NCBI GenBank assembly: GCA_916700875.1
Contig: CAKAKS010000013.1
Coordinates: 13,292,596 to 13,356,595 of the forward strand
Source of the DNA: Sebastes aleutianus
Lineage: Eukaryota; Chordata; Actinopteri; Perciformes; Sebastidae
Length of the DNA stretch: 64,000 nucleotides
Direction: 5' to 3'
In this document: positions 48,201-53,630 of the stretch, piece after piece
How positions within the stretch are numbered: the first letter of the stretch is position 1
Layout of the letters: the number at the start of each line of letters is the position of its first letter
Notes under the pieces: generated by a model
The model's input: the letters and a program-made list of their open reading frames with translations, nothing else
Told to the model about the DNA's origin: nothing
Databases searched by the model: none
Made by a program: the position numbers and the translations under genes

Positions 48201-49495
48201 CAGCTAAAACACAATATCACTATATATTTCAGCTGCTTGGCAGTAATGTTAGCTGACCACACGAAGGTCTCTCCATGAATCAATGCTGATCCCAGCGTTG
48301 GCTTTTCCTGCCTCAGCCTCCCGACCGCAGCCGGAGGGAACGGGGGGGGGGGGGCACACCGGAGTTTTGGTTGGAGACGATAACGTTTTTCTCTGCGGAG
48401 CCCCGTCACTTCACAAGACACGGGAAACCTCTGTTGGTCTGGAGGAGCTGCAGCATTTATTTCTGCACAAACGTCCACTGCACATTCACTAGATATTCTC
48501 AGAGCTAAACTAACTCTTCTGCAGTGTGGAGTGTGCGCGCATGAACGTGAGAGTGGAGCGAAGGAGTGAGAACGAGCGAAGTGTGTGAGTGAAGGCAAGC
48601 AGGCAGGCGGAGGAGCTGAGTACTGCAGAGACTCCGGCCCTGGACACCAGAGCTACGGTCTCCCCCGCGTCCTCCGACCGCGGCCAACACTGTTTTGCAA
48701 GACGGACTTCACTAGATAGAACTTTGTGGTTTTGGTGCTTCAGTGTAGTTTGTGTTGGAGTCTGAACAGCGTAGCCACACGCGAGCGTGCATGGGACACC
48801 GACCCGGATTGATTTATACGTGTAAGAAGTTACAAACAGTCCCTTTAAACTTAGGAAAAGCACCATTAACCATCACTTCTGACAAAATGAAGTTATCTGG
48901 TAAAACATCAAATGTTGTGTAAAATATTCACATACCTCTGTGCAGCATGCAAAACCTTCTCTGGAGGACTCTCTCGTTGATATTAGCAGTAGAGTAGTGC
49001 TCACTGGCTCAAGGCTAAAGAGAATAGCAGAAAATTATGCAGGGTTGAAGTAGTGTCATAATACCTCTTAACATTAGCGTGTTGAGCTGCCTGTATATGT
49101 TTTCACACTATTAAATTCAGTAGTTTTAAAATATTTCTTTGCCTGCCTGCTGGGGAGCTGAGTGTTGAAATTCTGTGTTTTTTAAAATGTTCCATGACAG
49201 ACCACCTCAGACAAACAGGTTCGGTGTGGTGCATTGTGTGCATTTTGTTCTTTTGACTTTATTTTATGTATAATAGGATTTGTGCATTTTTATGTTTTCA
49301 GCTGGAGAGCAATACCTTTTATTTATCCGTATTGAAAATGTCTTTTCTGTGTGTGCAGGTTCTCAGGGTGTGTTCTGCGAGGTGCAGCCGACCGACCGTC
49401 AGCGGCTGGAGTTCCTGACGAAACTGGGCTTCCTGGAGATCCTCAGAGGAGAAGCCAGGAGCAGAGAGGGAGTGGTGCTAGGGAGGCTGCTCTGA
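23984..49495 (+). CDS. oga: Protein O-GlcNAcase-like gene (17 exons, 805 aa)
   Basis: Predicted O-GlcNAc hydrolase, which removes N-acetylglucosamine from Ser/Thr of nuclear and cytoplasmic proteins. Seventeen exons with GT-AG borders join to 2418 nt (805 codons plus TGA). Residues 8-290 form the GH84 catalytic domain. G15, K46, the catalytic pair D122-D123 (in LFDDIDH), Y167, N228, D233 and N261 match human G67, K98, D174-D175, Y219, N280, D285 and N313 at a constant offset of 52. A Ser/Pro-rich linker (about 318-410) is shorter than in human OGA (916 aa). The helical stalk region follows (about 415-560), then the pseudo-acetyltransferase domain (about 565-805). There is no signal peptide. 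Divergence from human OGA in the catalytic domain suggests the fish paralogue (mgea5-like) rather than the main orthologue; that is inference. Exon borders were set by hand. Confidence 0.93.
24027..26262. other. Intron 1 of the OGA-like gene
   Basis: Holds a diverged repeat at about 24480-24815 with CGATATTG/CACAATATATCG motifs at its ends, a short CA run at 24881-24898, and GAT-rich simple sequence at 24230-24490. No other gene is seen. Confidence 0.55.
26263..26314 (+). CDS. oga: OGA-like exon 2
   Basis: Residues 15-32, including the GFYGRPW motif that lines the sugar pocket. Acceptor TGCAG, donor GTAAGT. Too short to be seen as an open frame on its own; found from the family motif and phase. 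Confidence 0.9.
26526..26690. repeat. Short tandem repeat, about 30-bp unit
   Basis: About five copies of a unit containing CTTCATTAGGTTTAGGCAAC. Related non-tandem sequence lies at about 57560-57660 and flanks the element at 50213. Confidence 0.75.
26804..27187. repeat. Minisatellite, 13-bp unit
   Basis: About 29 copies of CCATCGTCCC(C/A)GA, alternating C and A variants. It lies in intron 2 of the OGA-like gene. Because it lacks stops in several frames it creates long spurious open frames on both strands. Confidence 0.95.
27188..28027. other. Intron 2 segment with an old interspersed repeat
   Basis: 27795-28010 (AAATATCTCAACAACTAATGG and following) looks like a common fish repeat. The remainder shows nothing recognisable. 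Confidence 0.4.
28028..29277. mobile_element. hAT-like element with a nested TTAA element
   Basis: The left end AGGGCTGTCCTCGACCAAAG and the right end TTAATCGACCAAGAGGGGGC-AGCCCT are imperfect inverted repeats. The flanks ATTTTCAT and ATGTTCAG agree in six of eight positions, a weak duplication. The family C element at 28207-28904 is inserted inside it. Confidence 0.6.
28207..28904. mobile_element. TTAA-type element, family C copy 2
   Basis: Ends AGGGACTGTTTGTAACTTC and TTACAAACAGTCCCT, with TTAA on both sides (28203-28206, 28905-28908). The interior matches 1584-2234. An open frame of 168 codons inside has no family resemblance and is not conserved between copies. Confidence 0.85.
29278..30254. 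other. Intron 2 segment without recognised features
   Basis: An 87-codon open frame at 29633-29896 has no resemblance that I can name and no splice-site support. Nothing else is seen. Confidence 0.35.
30255..31356. mobile_element. hAT-like element TAGGGCTGTCAATC, interrupted copy
   Basis: Flanked by the exact 8-bp repeat ATAATTTT (30247-30254 and 31357-31364). It is the same family as 44207-44940. A family A TTAA element is inserted at 30366-30875; the uninterrupted relative shows the original TTTAA sequence. Confidence 0.8.
30366..30875. mobile_element. TTAA-type element, family A copy 1
   Basis: Ends AGGTCCCATATTTT and ATGATATGGGACCC with TTAA on both sides. The interior shares GCTGACAGGAAGTACACATG and TTGCCTAGCAACGCAATTC with the other copies. 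No transposase. Confidence 0.9.
31357..32332. other. Intron 2 segment with microsatellites
   Basis: (TG)n at about 31592-31623, a GAGA run at 31769-31797 and (TA)n at 32035-32067. No gene is seen. Confidence 0.5.
32333..32855. mobile_element. TTAA-type element, family A copy 2
   Basis: Ends AGGTTCCATATTATAAAAAA and GATATGGGACCT. TTAA at 32329-32332 and 32856-32859. The right TTAA is shared with the next element. Confidence 0.9.
32860..33839. mobile_element. TTAA-type element, family B, with nested SINE
   Basis: Ends AGGTGCACTGTGTAATC and GATCTTACACATTGCACCT. TTAA at 32856-32859 (shared with the family A copy) and 33840-33843. A SINE sits inside at 32909-33109. Confidence 0.85.
32909..33109 (+). 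mobile_element. tRNA-derived SINE with 16-bp target duplication
   Basis: The head contains a RNA polymerase III A box (TTAGCTCAGTCGG, 32919-32931) and B box (GGTTCGAATCC, 32985-32995). The tail is A-rich. The insertion is flanked by the exact 16-bp repeat AAAGAAATAGAAGGGC (32893-32908 and 33110-33125), so it is young. It is not a functional tRNA gene: the cloverleaf is not closed and the head runs into SINE body. Confidence 0.92.
33907..34004 (+). CDS. oga: OGA-like exon 3
   Basis: Residues 32-65, with NTYLYGPKDDLKHR, the conserved block holding K46. It follows a 7.6 kb intron full of mobile elements. Donor GTAAGA. Confidence 0.93.
34228..34358 (+). CDS. oga: OGA-like exon 4
   Basis: Residues 65-108, with LKFVYALSPGQDIVF. 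The donor GTTATG is weak, but frame and family alignment (KRKLRQ then VSDLG) support it. Confidence 0.92.
34452..34623 (+). CDS. oga: OGA-like exon 5 (catalytic aspartates)
   Basis: Residues 109-166. Contains FAILFDDIDH with D122 and D123, the two catalytic acids, then SSFAHAQVTVTNEIYQFLGE, nearly as in human OGA. Donor GTAGGA. Confidence 0.95.
34708..34806 (+). CDS. oga: OGA-like exon 6
   Basis: Residues 166-199, with EYCGSLCSPSVSKSPYLQTV, which includes the sugar-binding Y167, and DITVIWTG. Donor GTAAAT. Confidence 0.93.
35090..35143. repeat. (CA)n microsatellite in intron 6
   Basis: About 26 CA units. Confidence 0.97.
35568..36023. mobile_element. TTAA-type element, family D
   Basis: Ends AGGACCAGTGTGTAACA and TCTTACACACTGGACCT are inverted repeats. 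The flanks AAAA and CTAA are probably eroded TTAA. 456 bp, no transposase. Confidence 0.7.
36378..36823. repeat. Minisatellite, 33-bp unit
   Basis: About 13.5 copies of a unit containing ATAACCAGTCCATTCAGTCT and CTCTGGTCCCACT. As 33 is a multiple of three, the - strand stays open with an 11-residue repeat (GPERLNGLVIV). It lies in intron 6 of the OGA-like gene and there is no sign that it is coding. Confidence 0.95.
36934..37203 (+). CDS. oga: OGA-like exon 7
   Basis: Residues 199-289. Contains VWDNLHANDYDSRRLFLGP (N228 and D233 bind the substrate) and NPNCEFEANY, closing the GH84 domain. Acceptor CCACAG, donor GTGAGG. Confidence 0.94.
37204..38288. other. Intron 7, first part
   Basis: Purine-rich segments at 37190-37290 and 37735-38040. 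No gene or repeat with definable ends is seen. Confidence 0.4.
38289..39470 (+). mobile_element. LINE 3' fragment interrupted by a TTAA element
   Basis: Codes the end of the same LINE family as 11699-15425: KYLGIWMDKSLNFKCHIDLS, LQHWYILIYKIISG, YNIRSHKWLPFK. The tail at about 39400-39470 matches the 3' end of the larger copy. The family A element at 38581-39082 splits it, with TTAA on both sides. Confidence 0.8.
38581..39082. mobile_element. TTAA-type element, family A copy 3
   Basis: AGGTCCCATATTGTAAAAAG ... GATATGGGACCT with TTAA at 38577-38580 and 39083-39086. Removing the element and one TTAA rejoins the LINE as TTCCGTTTAAAGTTCC. Confidence 0.92.
39471..39948. other. Intron 7, last part
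   Basis: A LINE-like tail (AATTTCCCCTCAGGGGATCA) at about 39693-39725; otherwise nothing recognisable. Confidence 0.4.
39949..40035 (+). CDS. oga: OGA-like exon 8
   Basis: Residues 289-318. Carries ALSAALQDWMEEL, equivalent to the first stalk helix of OGA. The human acidic insert before it is largely absent. Donor GTAAAA. Confidence 0.9.
40141..40604 (+). CDS. oga: OGA-like exon 9 (linker and start of stalk)
   Basis: Residues 318-472. A low-complexity Ser/Pro/Gly/Lys linker is followed by SESQVRLLVGLYYLPHEHGP, the conserved start of the second stalk segment. The donor GTCGGC is weak, but exon 10 continues the family alignment exactly. Confidence 0.9.
40689..40863 (+). CDS. oga: OGA-like exon 10
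   Basis: Residues 473-531, stalk helices with DEWRGRSSRVL and LYDLYPYVWDLRNTA. Ends ..CWLG phase 1. Donor GTGAGT. Confidence 0.93.
41616..42112. mobile_element. TTAA-type element, family A copy 4
   Basis: AGGTCCGATATTGTATATAA ... GATATGGGACCT with TTAA at 41612-41615 and 42113-42116, in intron 10. Confidence 0.9.
42534..43165. mobile_element. hAT-like element CAGGGGTCAGCAACC
   Basis: The left end CAGGGGTCAGCAACC and right end GGTTGCAGACCCCTG are inverted repeats. The flanks ACATATAG and GTCTATAG are an eroded 8-bp duplication. A second foldback element is nested at 42671-43004. Confidence 0.8.
42671..43004. mobile_element. Nested foldback element
   Basis: Terminal arms of 28 bp (starting GTACGATGGAGTATTAGGGC) match the reverse complement at the other end in all but one position. 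The interior is repeated ATATTACGAGAA/AATAAAGTC motifs on one side and their complement on the other. Confidence 0.8.
43293..43349 (+). CDS. oga: OGA-like exon 11, possible cassette exon
   Basis: 57 nt, phase 1-1, adding 19 residues (GRVLSDSSTLGTWRNC core). Acceptor GACTCAG after a pyrimidine-rich tract, donor GTGAGT. Joining exon 10 directly to exon 12 also keeps the frame and restores a WLGCG sequence like that of human OGA, so this exon may be optional. Confidence 0.72.
43735..43820 (+). CDS. oga: OGA-like exon 12
   Basis: Residues 550-578. Contains EPWAFKGGVSGEVQ, the conserved entry to the C-terminal domain. Acceptor GTGATAG, donor GTAGGG. Confidence 0.92.
43919..43952. repeat. (TG)n at the exon 13 splice acceptor
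   Basis: About 16 TG units run directly into the TAG acceptor at 43951-43953. Confidence 0.95.
43954..44058 (+). CDS. oga: OGA-like exon 13, (TG)n acceptor
   Basis: Residues 579-613 (105 nt, phase 0-0). Contains LLPIGSSSDLFTHPPPLFPT and YNIRPY, matching the human OGA order. The acceptor is a (TG)n run followed by TAG, with no normal pyrimidine tract. Donor GTACGC. Confidence 0.93.
44207..44940. mobile_element. hAT-like element AGGGCTGTCAATC, uninterrupted copy
   Basis: Ends AAGGGCTGTCAATCGATT and TTTGACAGCCCTA. Flanks GTTGCAAT (44199-44206) and GTTGCAAA (44941-44948) form an 8-bp duplication with one mismatch. It lies in intron 13. Confidence 0.85.
45093..45184 (+). CDS. oga: OGA-like exon 14
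   Basis: Residues 614-644 (LELYRMVRQL onward), pseudo-HAT domain helix. A (GA)n microsatellite begins about 10 bases after the GTGTGT donor. Confidence 0.88.
45195..45249. repeat. (GA)n microsatellite after the exon 14 donor
   Basis: About 27 GA units starting 11 bases after the exon 14 donor GT. Confidence 0.95.
45328..45517 (+). CDS. oga: OGA-like exon 15
   Basis: Residues 644-707. Contains YCFILEDELGVCGCVLGILEV and SWMPAMRDKY, the acetyltransferase-like sheet. OGA proteins lack acetyl-CoA-binding residues here, so no acetylation activity is expected. Confidence 0.93.
45518..45963. other. Intron 15, first part
   Basis: No recognisable feature. Confidence 0.35.
45964..46364. mobile_element. 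TTAA-type element, family A copy 5, left-truncated
   Basis: The interior and right end (GATATGGGACCT then TTAA) match the family; the left inverted repeat is missing. Confidence 0.75.
46809..47319. mobile_element. TTAA-type element, family A copy 6, inverted
   Basis: Opposite orientation to copies 1-5: starts AGGTCCCATATCATGCTC and ends ACAATACGGGACCT. Right flank TTAA, left flank TTAT. It lies in intron 15 close to copy 5 in the reverse direction. Confidence 0.88.
47475..47634 (+). CDS. oga: OGA-like exon 16
   Basis: Residues 708-761, with YPDSLLYHFPSQLRLDALPE and a helix ending ALKAN. Acceptor GTGCAG, donor GTAAGG. Confidence 0.92.
47683..48109. mobile_element. TTAA-type element related to family A
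   Basis: Ends AGGGGACATATCC and GGAAATGTCCCCT with TTAA on both sides (47679-47682, 48110-48113). The right part (GGAGCGTTTCAGACAGAGGG onward) matches family A while the left part differs, so it is a chimaera or subfamily. The right TTAA is shared with the next element. Confidence 0.82.
48114..48844. mobile_element. TTAA-type element, family C copy 3, inverted
   Basis: Starts AGGGACTGTTTGTAAGAATC and ends AAGAAGTTACAAACAGTCCCT. TTAA at 48110-48113 and 48845-48848. The interior is the reverse complement of copies 1 and 2. A G run lies at about 48341-48354. Confidence 0.85.
48849..49358. other. Intron 16, last part
   Basis: No recognisable feature before the exon 17 acceptor (GTGTGTGCAG). Confidence 0.4.
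49359..49495 (+). CDS. oga: OGA-like exon 17 (stop)
   Basis: Residues 761-805. GVFCEVQPTDRQRLEFLTKL and the final VVLGRLL match the C-terminus of OGA. Stop TGA at 49493-49495. Confidence 0.95.
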
Positions 49496-50212
49496 ACATA
49501 AACACACACTCACACACATACACACACCACCAAAAACAAGACACTAGCACTCACGCAGTAGATACACAGAGGCACTTCTTGCAAACACAGAAACAGAGTG
49601 TTTAGTACGGCACAGACACGCAGGATTTCTCCGTCAAGACAGAAAACGTATCTTTAAGGGGACAATCCTGGATTCGTGTGAGTCTGTGTGGCAGCCGTAA
49701 TGGGGATGAACCCAGAGATTTCTGGGGGATTTACAAAATATAAAAAATAAGCTTCAGTTTAAACCTTCAGCAGAGCTGTGCTAATCTATCTCGGATTCCA
49801 CCCCCTGGCTACGGATTACAAGATTTAGTCACAAGAAAGTCAACAACGGAATAGTTTGAGATGGGAGCAGAGCAGTAGATCACGGCAGCTGGTCATTTAC
49901 CAGTCCGCTCTCTATATAAGGCACCCTTTCGCGGCGGTATGAGACGCACCGGGCGTTCCATTAACTACAATGTAAACCCGTACATGGCAACAGTTAACGC
50001 ACAGGGAAACTGCTTTGGTGACGTAGTTTAAATAGCAAGAAGACACACAGGGTGGGCAGAAGGGGAGGTGGATGGGTCCATCAAACACAAGGTTTTCATC
50101 CAGGAGACAGCTGTTCATTTGTGTCTCATGTTCACAACGTCCAGTCACGTGTGCACTGTAAAAAACGTAATATTTTTAAGCCCAACCATGTTGTTTTTTC
50201 CTAAGCCTACCT

Positions 50213-51117
50213 GAGGCCTGTACTACGAAGCAGGATTTGGCGTTAGCGAGGTAACTTCAGGTTTAACCCTTCAGGGTTTTCCGTCCTACGATGGTGGTTC
50301 ACTTCTTACTGGGGTAGATCGCCATGGTAATTTATGCTGAACAGATAACCTGCTCCGGAGCAGGTTATGTTCCAGATAAGAGAACTCGTATAAAAGCCGC
50401 CTACTGACCAATCAGAGCTCTGTGCGGGGATCGTATGGTAATATTACGCAAATAAAAAAGTTTAAGTCATAATCCAGGCTAAAAGCAACACAGTTTAAAC
50501 TGACAAATGCAGGAAGGACACCTGGATTTATGCTGTGGGTGTTTACTGCTTTGAATTATATTTTTATATTTATTTTTTTACTTGCTCTTGAGTCCGCTTG
50601 ACACCATCGGAGACGAGGACGCAGCTGAAAGAAGGTTGAAATAGTCACACAAGCCACATCTTAGCCACAGGGTATAAAGTAGTGTAACCCATCCATCCAT
50701 TACACTCCTAGAAGCTATTTATATATAGACAACTATATCTGACTTTTGAGTGTTCCGTTAAATTAATAAGTCTGTTAATTTACGCATTCACACATCGGGA
50801 GTTTTTTCTTTTGCCACCTGTCCTTCCTGCATTTGGCAGCTTCAACATGTGTTGATTTTAGCCTCGATTAAGTGTTTAACTTCTTTGTATTTGTCTAATA
50901 TAGTTTGCTCTTCCTCTGCAAAATGTGCCGCTCTGCCTGTCTGTCTGCAAGTCTGTGGACTTGGGACATCAGGGTTGAGAAACCCTGGGTTGATTTATCG
51001 AGTTGATAACCACCTTTGTAGGACCGCTTAGAGGGATCTTGTTTGCTAAGGTTGGTTAAGCCAGATAACGAGAAGATACCCTGGGGATGTTGAACTTTGC
51101 TTGGTAGTACAGGCCTC
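50213..51117. mobile_element. Inverted-repeat element GAGGCCTGTA, copy 2
   Basis: Same ends and interior plan as 7617-8566 (GAGGCCTGTACTACGAAGC at the left, AGTACAGGCCTC at the right). It is inserted into a repeat related to the TTTAGGCAACAA sequence. Confidence 0.78.
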
Positions 51118-51850
51118 TGGTTTTGTTGCTTGAACCTAAGCTAATGTTTTTGTTTAATTCACAACATTAAGGATGTGATTACTGCGACCGAAAAGTGACG
51201 CCGAGGGGTCTGACAGAGTGTCAGTACGTGACGATTTGGGGTGAGAACGTGTTGCATTTACACACATGTATGTTTTTGCTAAAGCGGTTTTAATCAATCA
51301 TTTTATATTAACATTATCATTTTATATTCCTCTCAGCTGCATTTTACCATCTTTCAGCTCATTGTTTTGGTATTCCAACTCTCGGCAAGAAAGTTAATGT
51401 TATTTCCCAAAACATTGACCTATTCCTTTAAGATGACACAGAATAATCCCCTCCTGCACACAGTTAAGCCGCCACAGTCGATCTTGTGCTCTGCTCCCTC
51501 CGCTTCACTCATAAACGATACGATATTTTTTAAAAGTTAGGGATGTTGTTTTCTAGCTCCCGTCCTGCTGGTTAAACGAGAGTCCGCCGACAGCAGGCTG
51601 GACCGACTGGGCACAGCGTCACCGTTTACACTCCATTAGTTTAGATGAATGTTTACATGCATGAAGAACAAAACGTTGTGGAAAAACTAAACATTCACAA
51701 AGTAGGATTACATGTAGACAACAAACAGACATTTATTATTTCAATGGAATGTTCTAACATGGCGACATTAATGAAGACTTTTTATTGGACTTTTCTCAGC
51801 TATAAAGAAAACAGCAACAAAATGCTAGTGCATGCACGCTAAAATTCATT

Positions 51851-51881
<31 letters not shown>

Positions 51882-53110
51882 TTCAGATTGTGCATGAAAA
51901 CCATCATGCGGACACATAAGGTACATTTAACACACACACACACACACACACTTATCTGAAGTTTACACTGGGCTTAATTGGATATAATCGATACCTCTCC
52001 CTCATTTCATCGTCAGATACTGTAAACACCACCAGTGAGTATGTCCGGTGTATGTGTGGGTACTTGTATGTATGTGTGTGTGAGCGTGTGCAAACATCCC
52101 AACTAATACAGCTGTGTCATTCTGCCTTTATTCTGAACCATAATGAACACAAGCATGCAAGCGGACACACACACACACACACACAGTCATGCTAAAAGAA
52201 GCACAACAGCACTCTCAATCAAACCTTCAACTGAAAGTAACTACGAATGTTCATGTTTTTGTAATGCAGTTTAAAAGACACAAGTACTGTTTGTGCAACT
52301 ATTTATATTTCTACTTTTTTTTAATTATTGTTATTATTATGCTCGATCAATCACGGACTGAGAGTCACTTTTGTATGTTTCGTCTTGTTACCATTCCTCA
52401 TCACCATCATCTGTGAGGTAGTTCATGATAAAAGGATTAAGTCCCACAAGTAAAATATTACTGTATGTAGACAAAAAAAATCCTGAAAGCACTGAGATAG
52501 AAATGCATGATGTGAAGAAAAAAAAATTAGAAGATGTTATTGTTTTACCTGTATGAAAAAAATCTTTTTAATATTTTTTTCGTTTTTTTTTACATTAAAT
52601 GGGGTGTATGGTTTGTGTGGGAATGTGGACATGTGTGTGTTTGGGAATGTAAATGTTGATGGGAAATATATGTAAAAATAATCTACACAGGCAAAACATG
52701 AAGCACTGTGAAAAAAGACTAATAATGAACCACAGAACACCTTCACTTTTACATTTAAGAGAATTCAATAATAATAAAAATAAAAATAATAATAATAATA
52801 ATCATATTCGAACAGTTGCCTTTAACTTCCTGGCCAAAGCAGCTGACCACTCCGTCCATTTCAGAAACACATCACATGTCATCTGTGTGTGTCTCACTGT
52901 CTCACCGTCTGCCTGCATTCAGATTCATGTCTGTTTACAATGAGTCCCAGTGGATTGCTTTGTTGTAGTATGTCTATGCAGGGTAATGAAGGGGTTAAAA
53001 AAATAATAATAACTGTTGAATTCAGTCTGTGTTTTTAATTGACAATAACAGTTAAACCGTCATTTGAACAACGAATGATTTTATTGAACCGACTTGTTGA
53101 TTTCATGCCT

Positions 53111-53116
53111 AATAAA
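53111..53116 (+). terminator. Polyadenylation signal, OGA-like gene
   Basis: AATAAA in the context GCCTAATAAAAGACG, followed by a T-rich downstream element. Confidence 0.5.
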
Positions 53117-53359
53117 AGACGTTTTCTTTCCCTTTAAACCGTCCGTTTCTTTGGCTTTTTTTGATGAGTTAGAACTGACTTAGTCGAATAACACAAACTT
53201 TGTTGGAAATTTTCCACATTTAATATAAATGGGCTTGAATACAGAGGCTTACATAAGAACTGTGAGACCTCAAACATTTTCAGCATTTGCTGAACATACA
53301 GTGCCATCTTGTGGACGAAATGTGGAGTGACGGCTTCCTTTTTTTTTTTTACATTCACT

Positions 53360-53365
53360 TTTATT
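53360..53365 (-). terminator. Polyadenylation signal, urea transporter gene
   Basis: AATAAA on the - strand, 83 bases after the stop codon. A second one is at 53080-53085 and would make the 3' end overlap that of the convergent OGA-like gene. Confidence 0.4.
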
Positions 53366-53447
53366 TATAAAGAATATATTTATAAAATGTTTATAATAAA
53401 AATCCAACCTAGAAGTTCAAAGTACTGATACAGTACGGTACGATACG

Positions 53448-53630
53448 TTACACATCAGTGCTCTCCCTGTCTGCGGTGTTCCCAGCTTTCCATTTGCTGT
53501 GGGAGCGCAGGTTGTGTTCGGGGGCCATGACTTGGCCCATAGGGATGCGGTACGATGCTAGACTGCCGGTCAGCAGCAACATCAGTGTGACTACGAGAGT
53601 AGATGCCCAACTGCATGCTGGGAGACCAAC
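53448..53630 (-). CDS. slc14a2: Urea transporter last exon
   Basis: 60 codons plus TAA. VGLPACSW, a hydrophobic helix (ASTLVVTLMLLLTGS), then YRIPMGQVMAPEHNLR, matching the family pattern of a Pro-containing segment and a basic tail. Acceptor CTTTACCTAG. Confidence 0.85.
   Translation of the reverse strand, partial: VGLPACSWASTLVVTLMLLLTGSLASYRIPMGQVMAPEHNLRSHSKWKAGNTADRESTDV

Larger units (their letters stand above)
49496..53131 (+). other. Probable 3' UTR of the OGA-like gene
   Basis: No coding exon is seen between the stop and a good polyadenylation signal AATAAA at 53111-53116, which is followed by a T-rich stretch. If it is used, the UTR is about 3.6 kb and contains the inverted-repeat element at 50213-51117 and a 27-base A run (51851-51877). 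Earlier AATAAA sites, for example near 52770, could end the transcript sooner. Confidence 0.45.
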
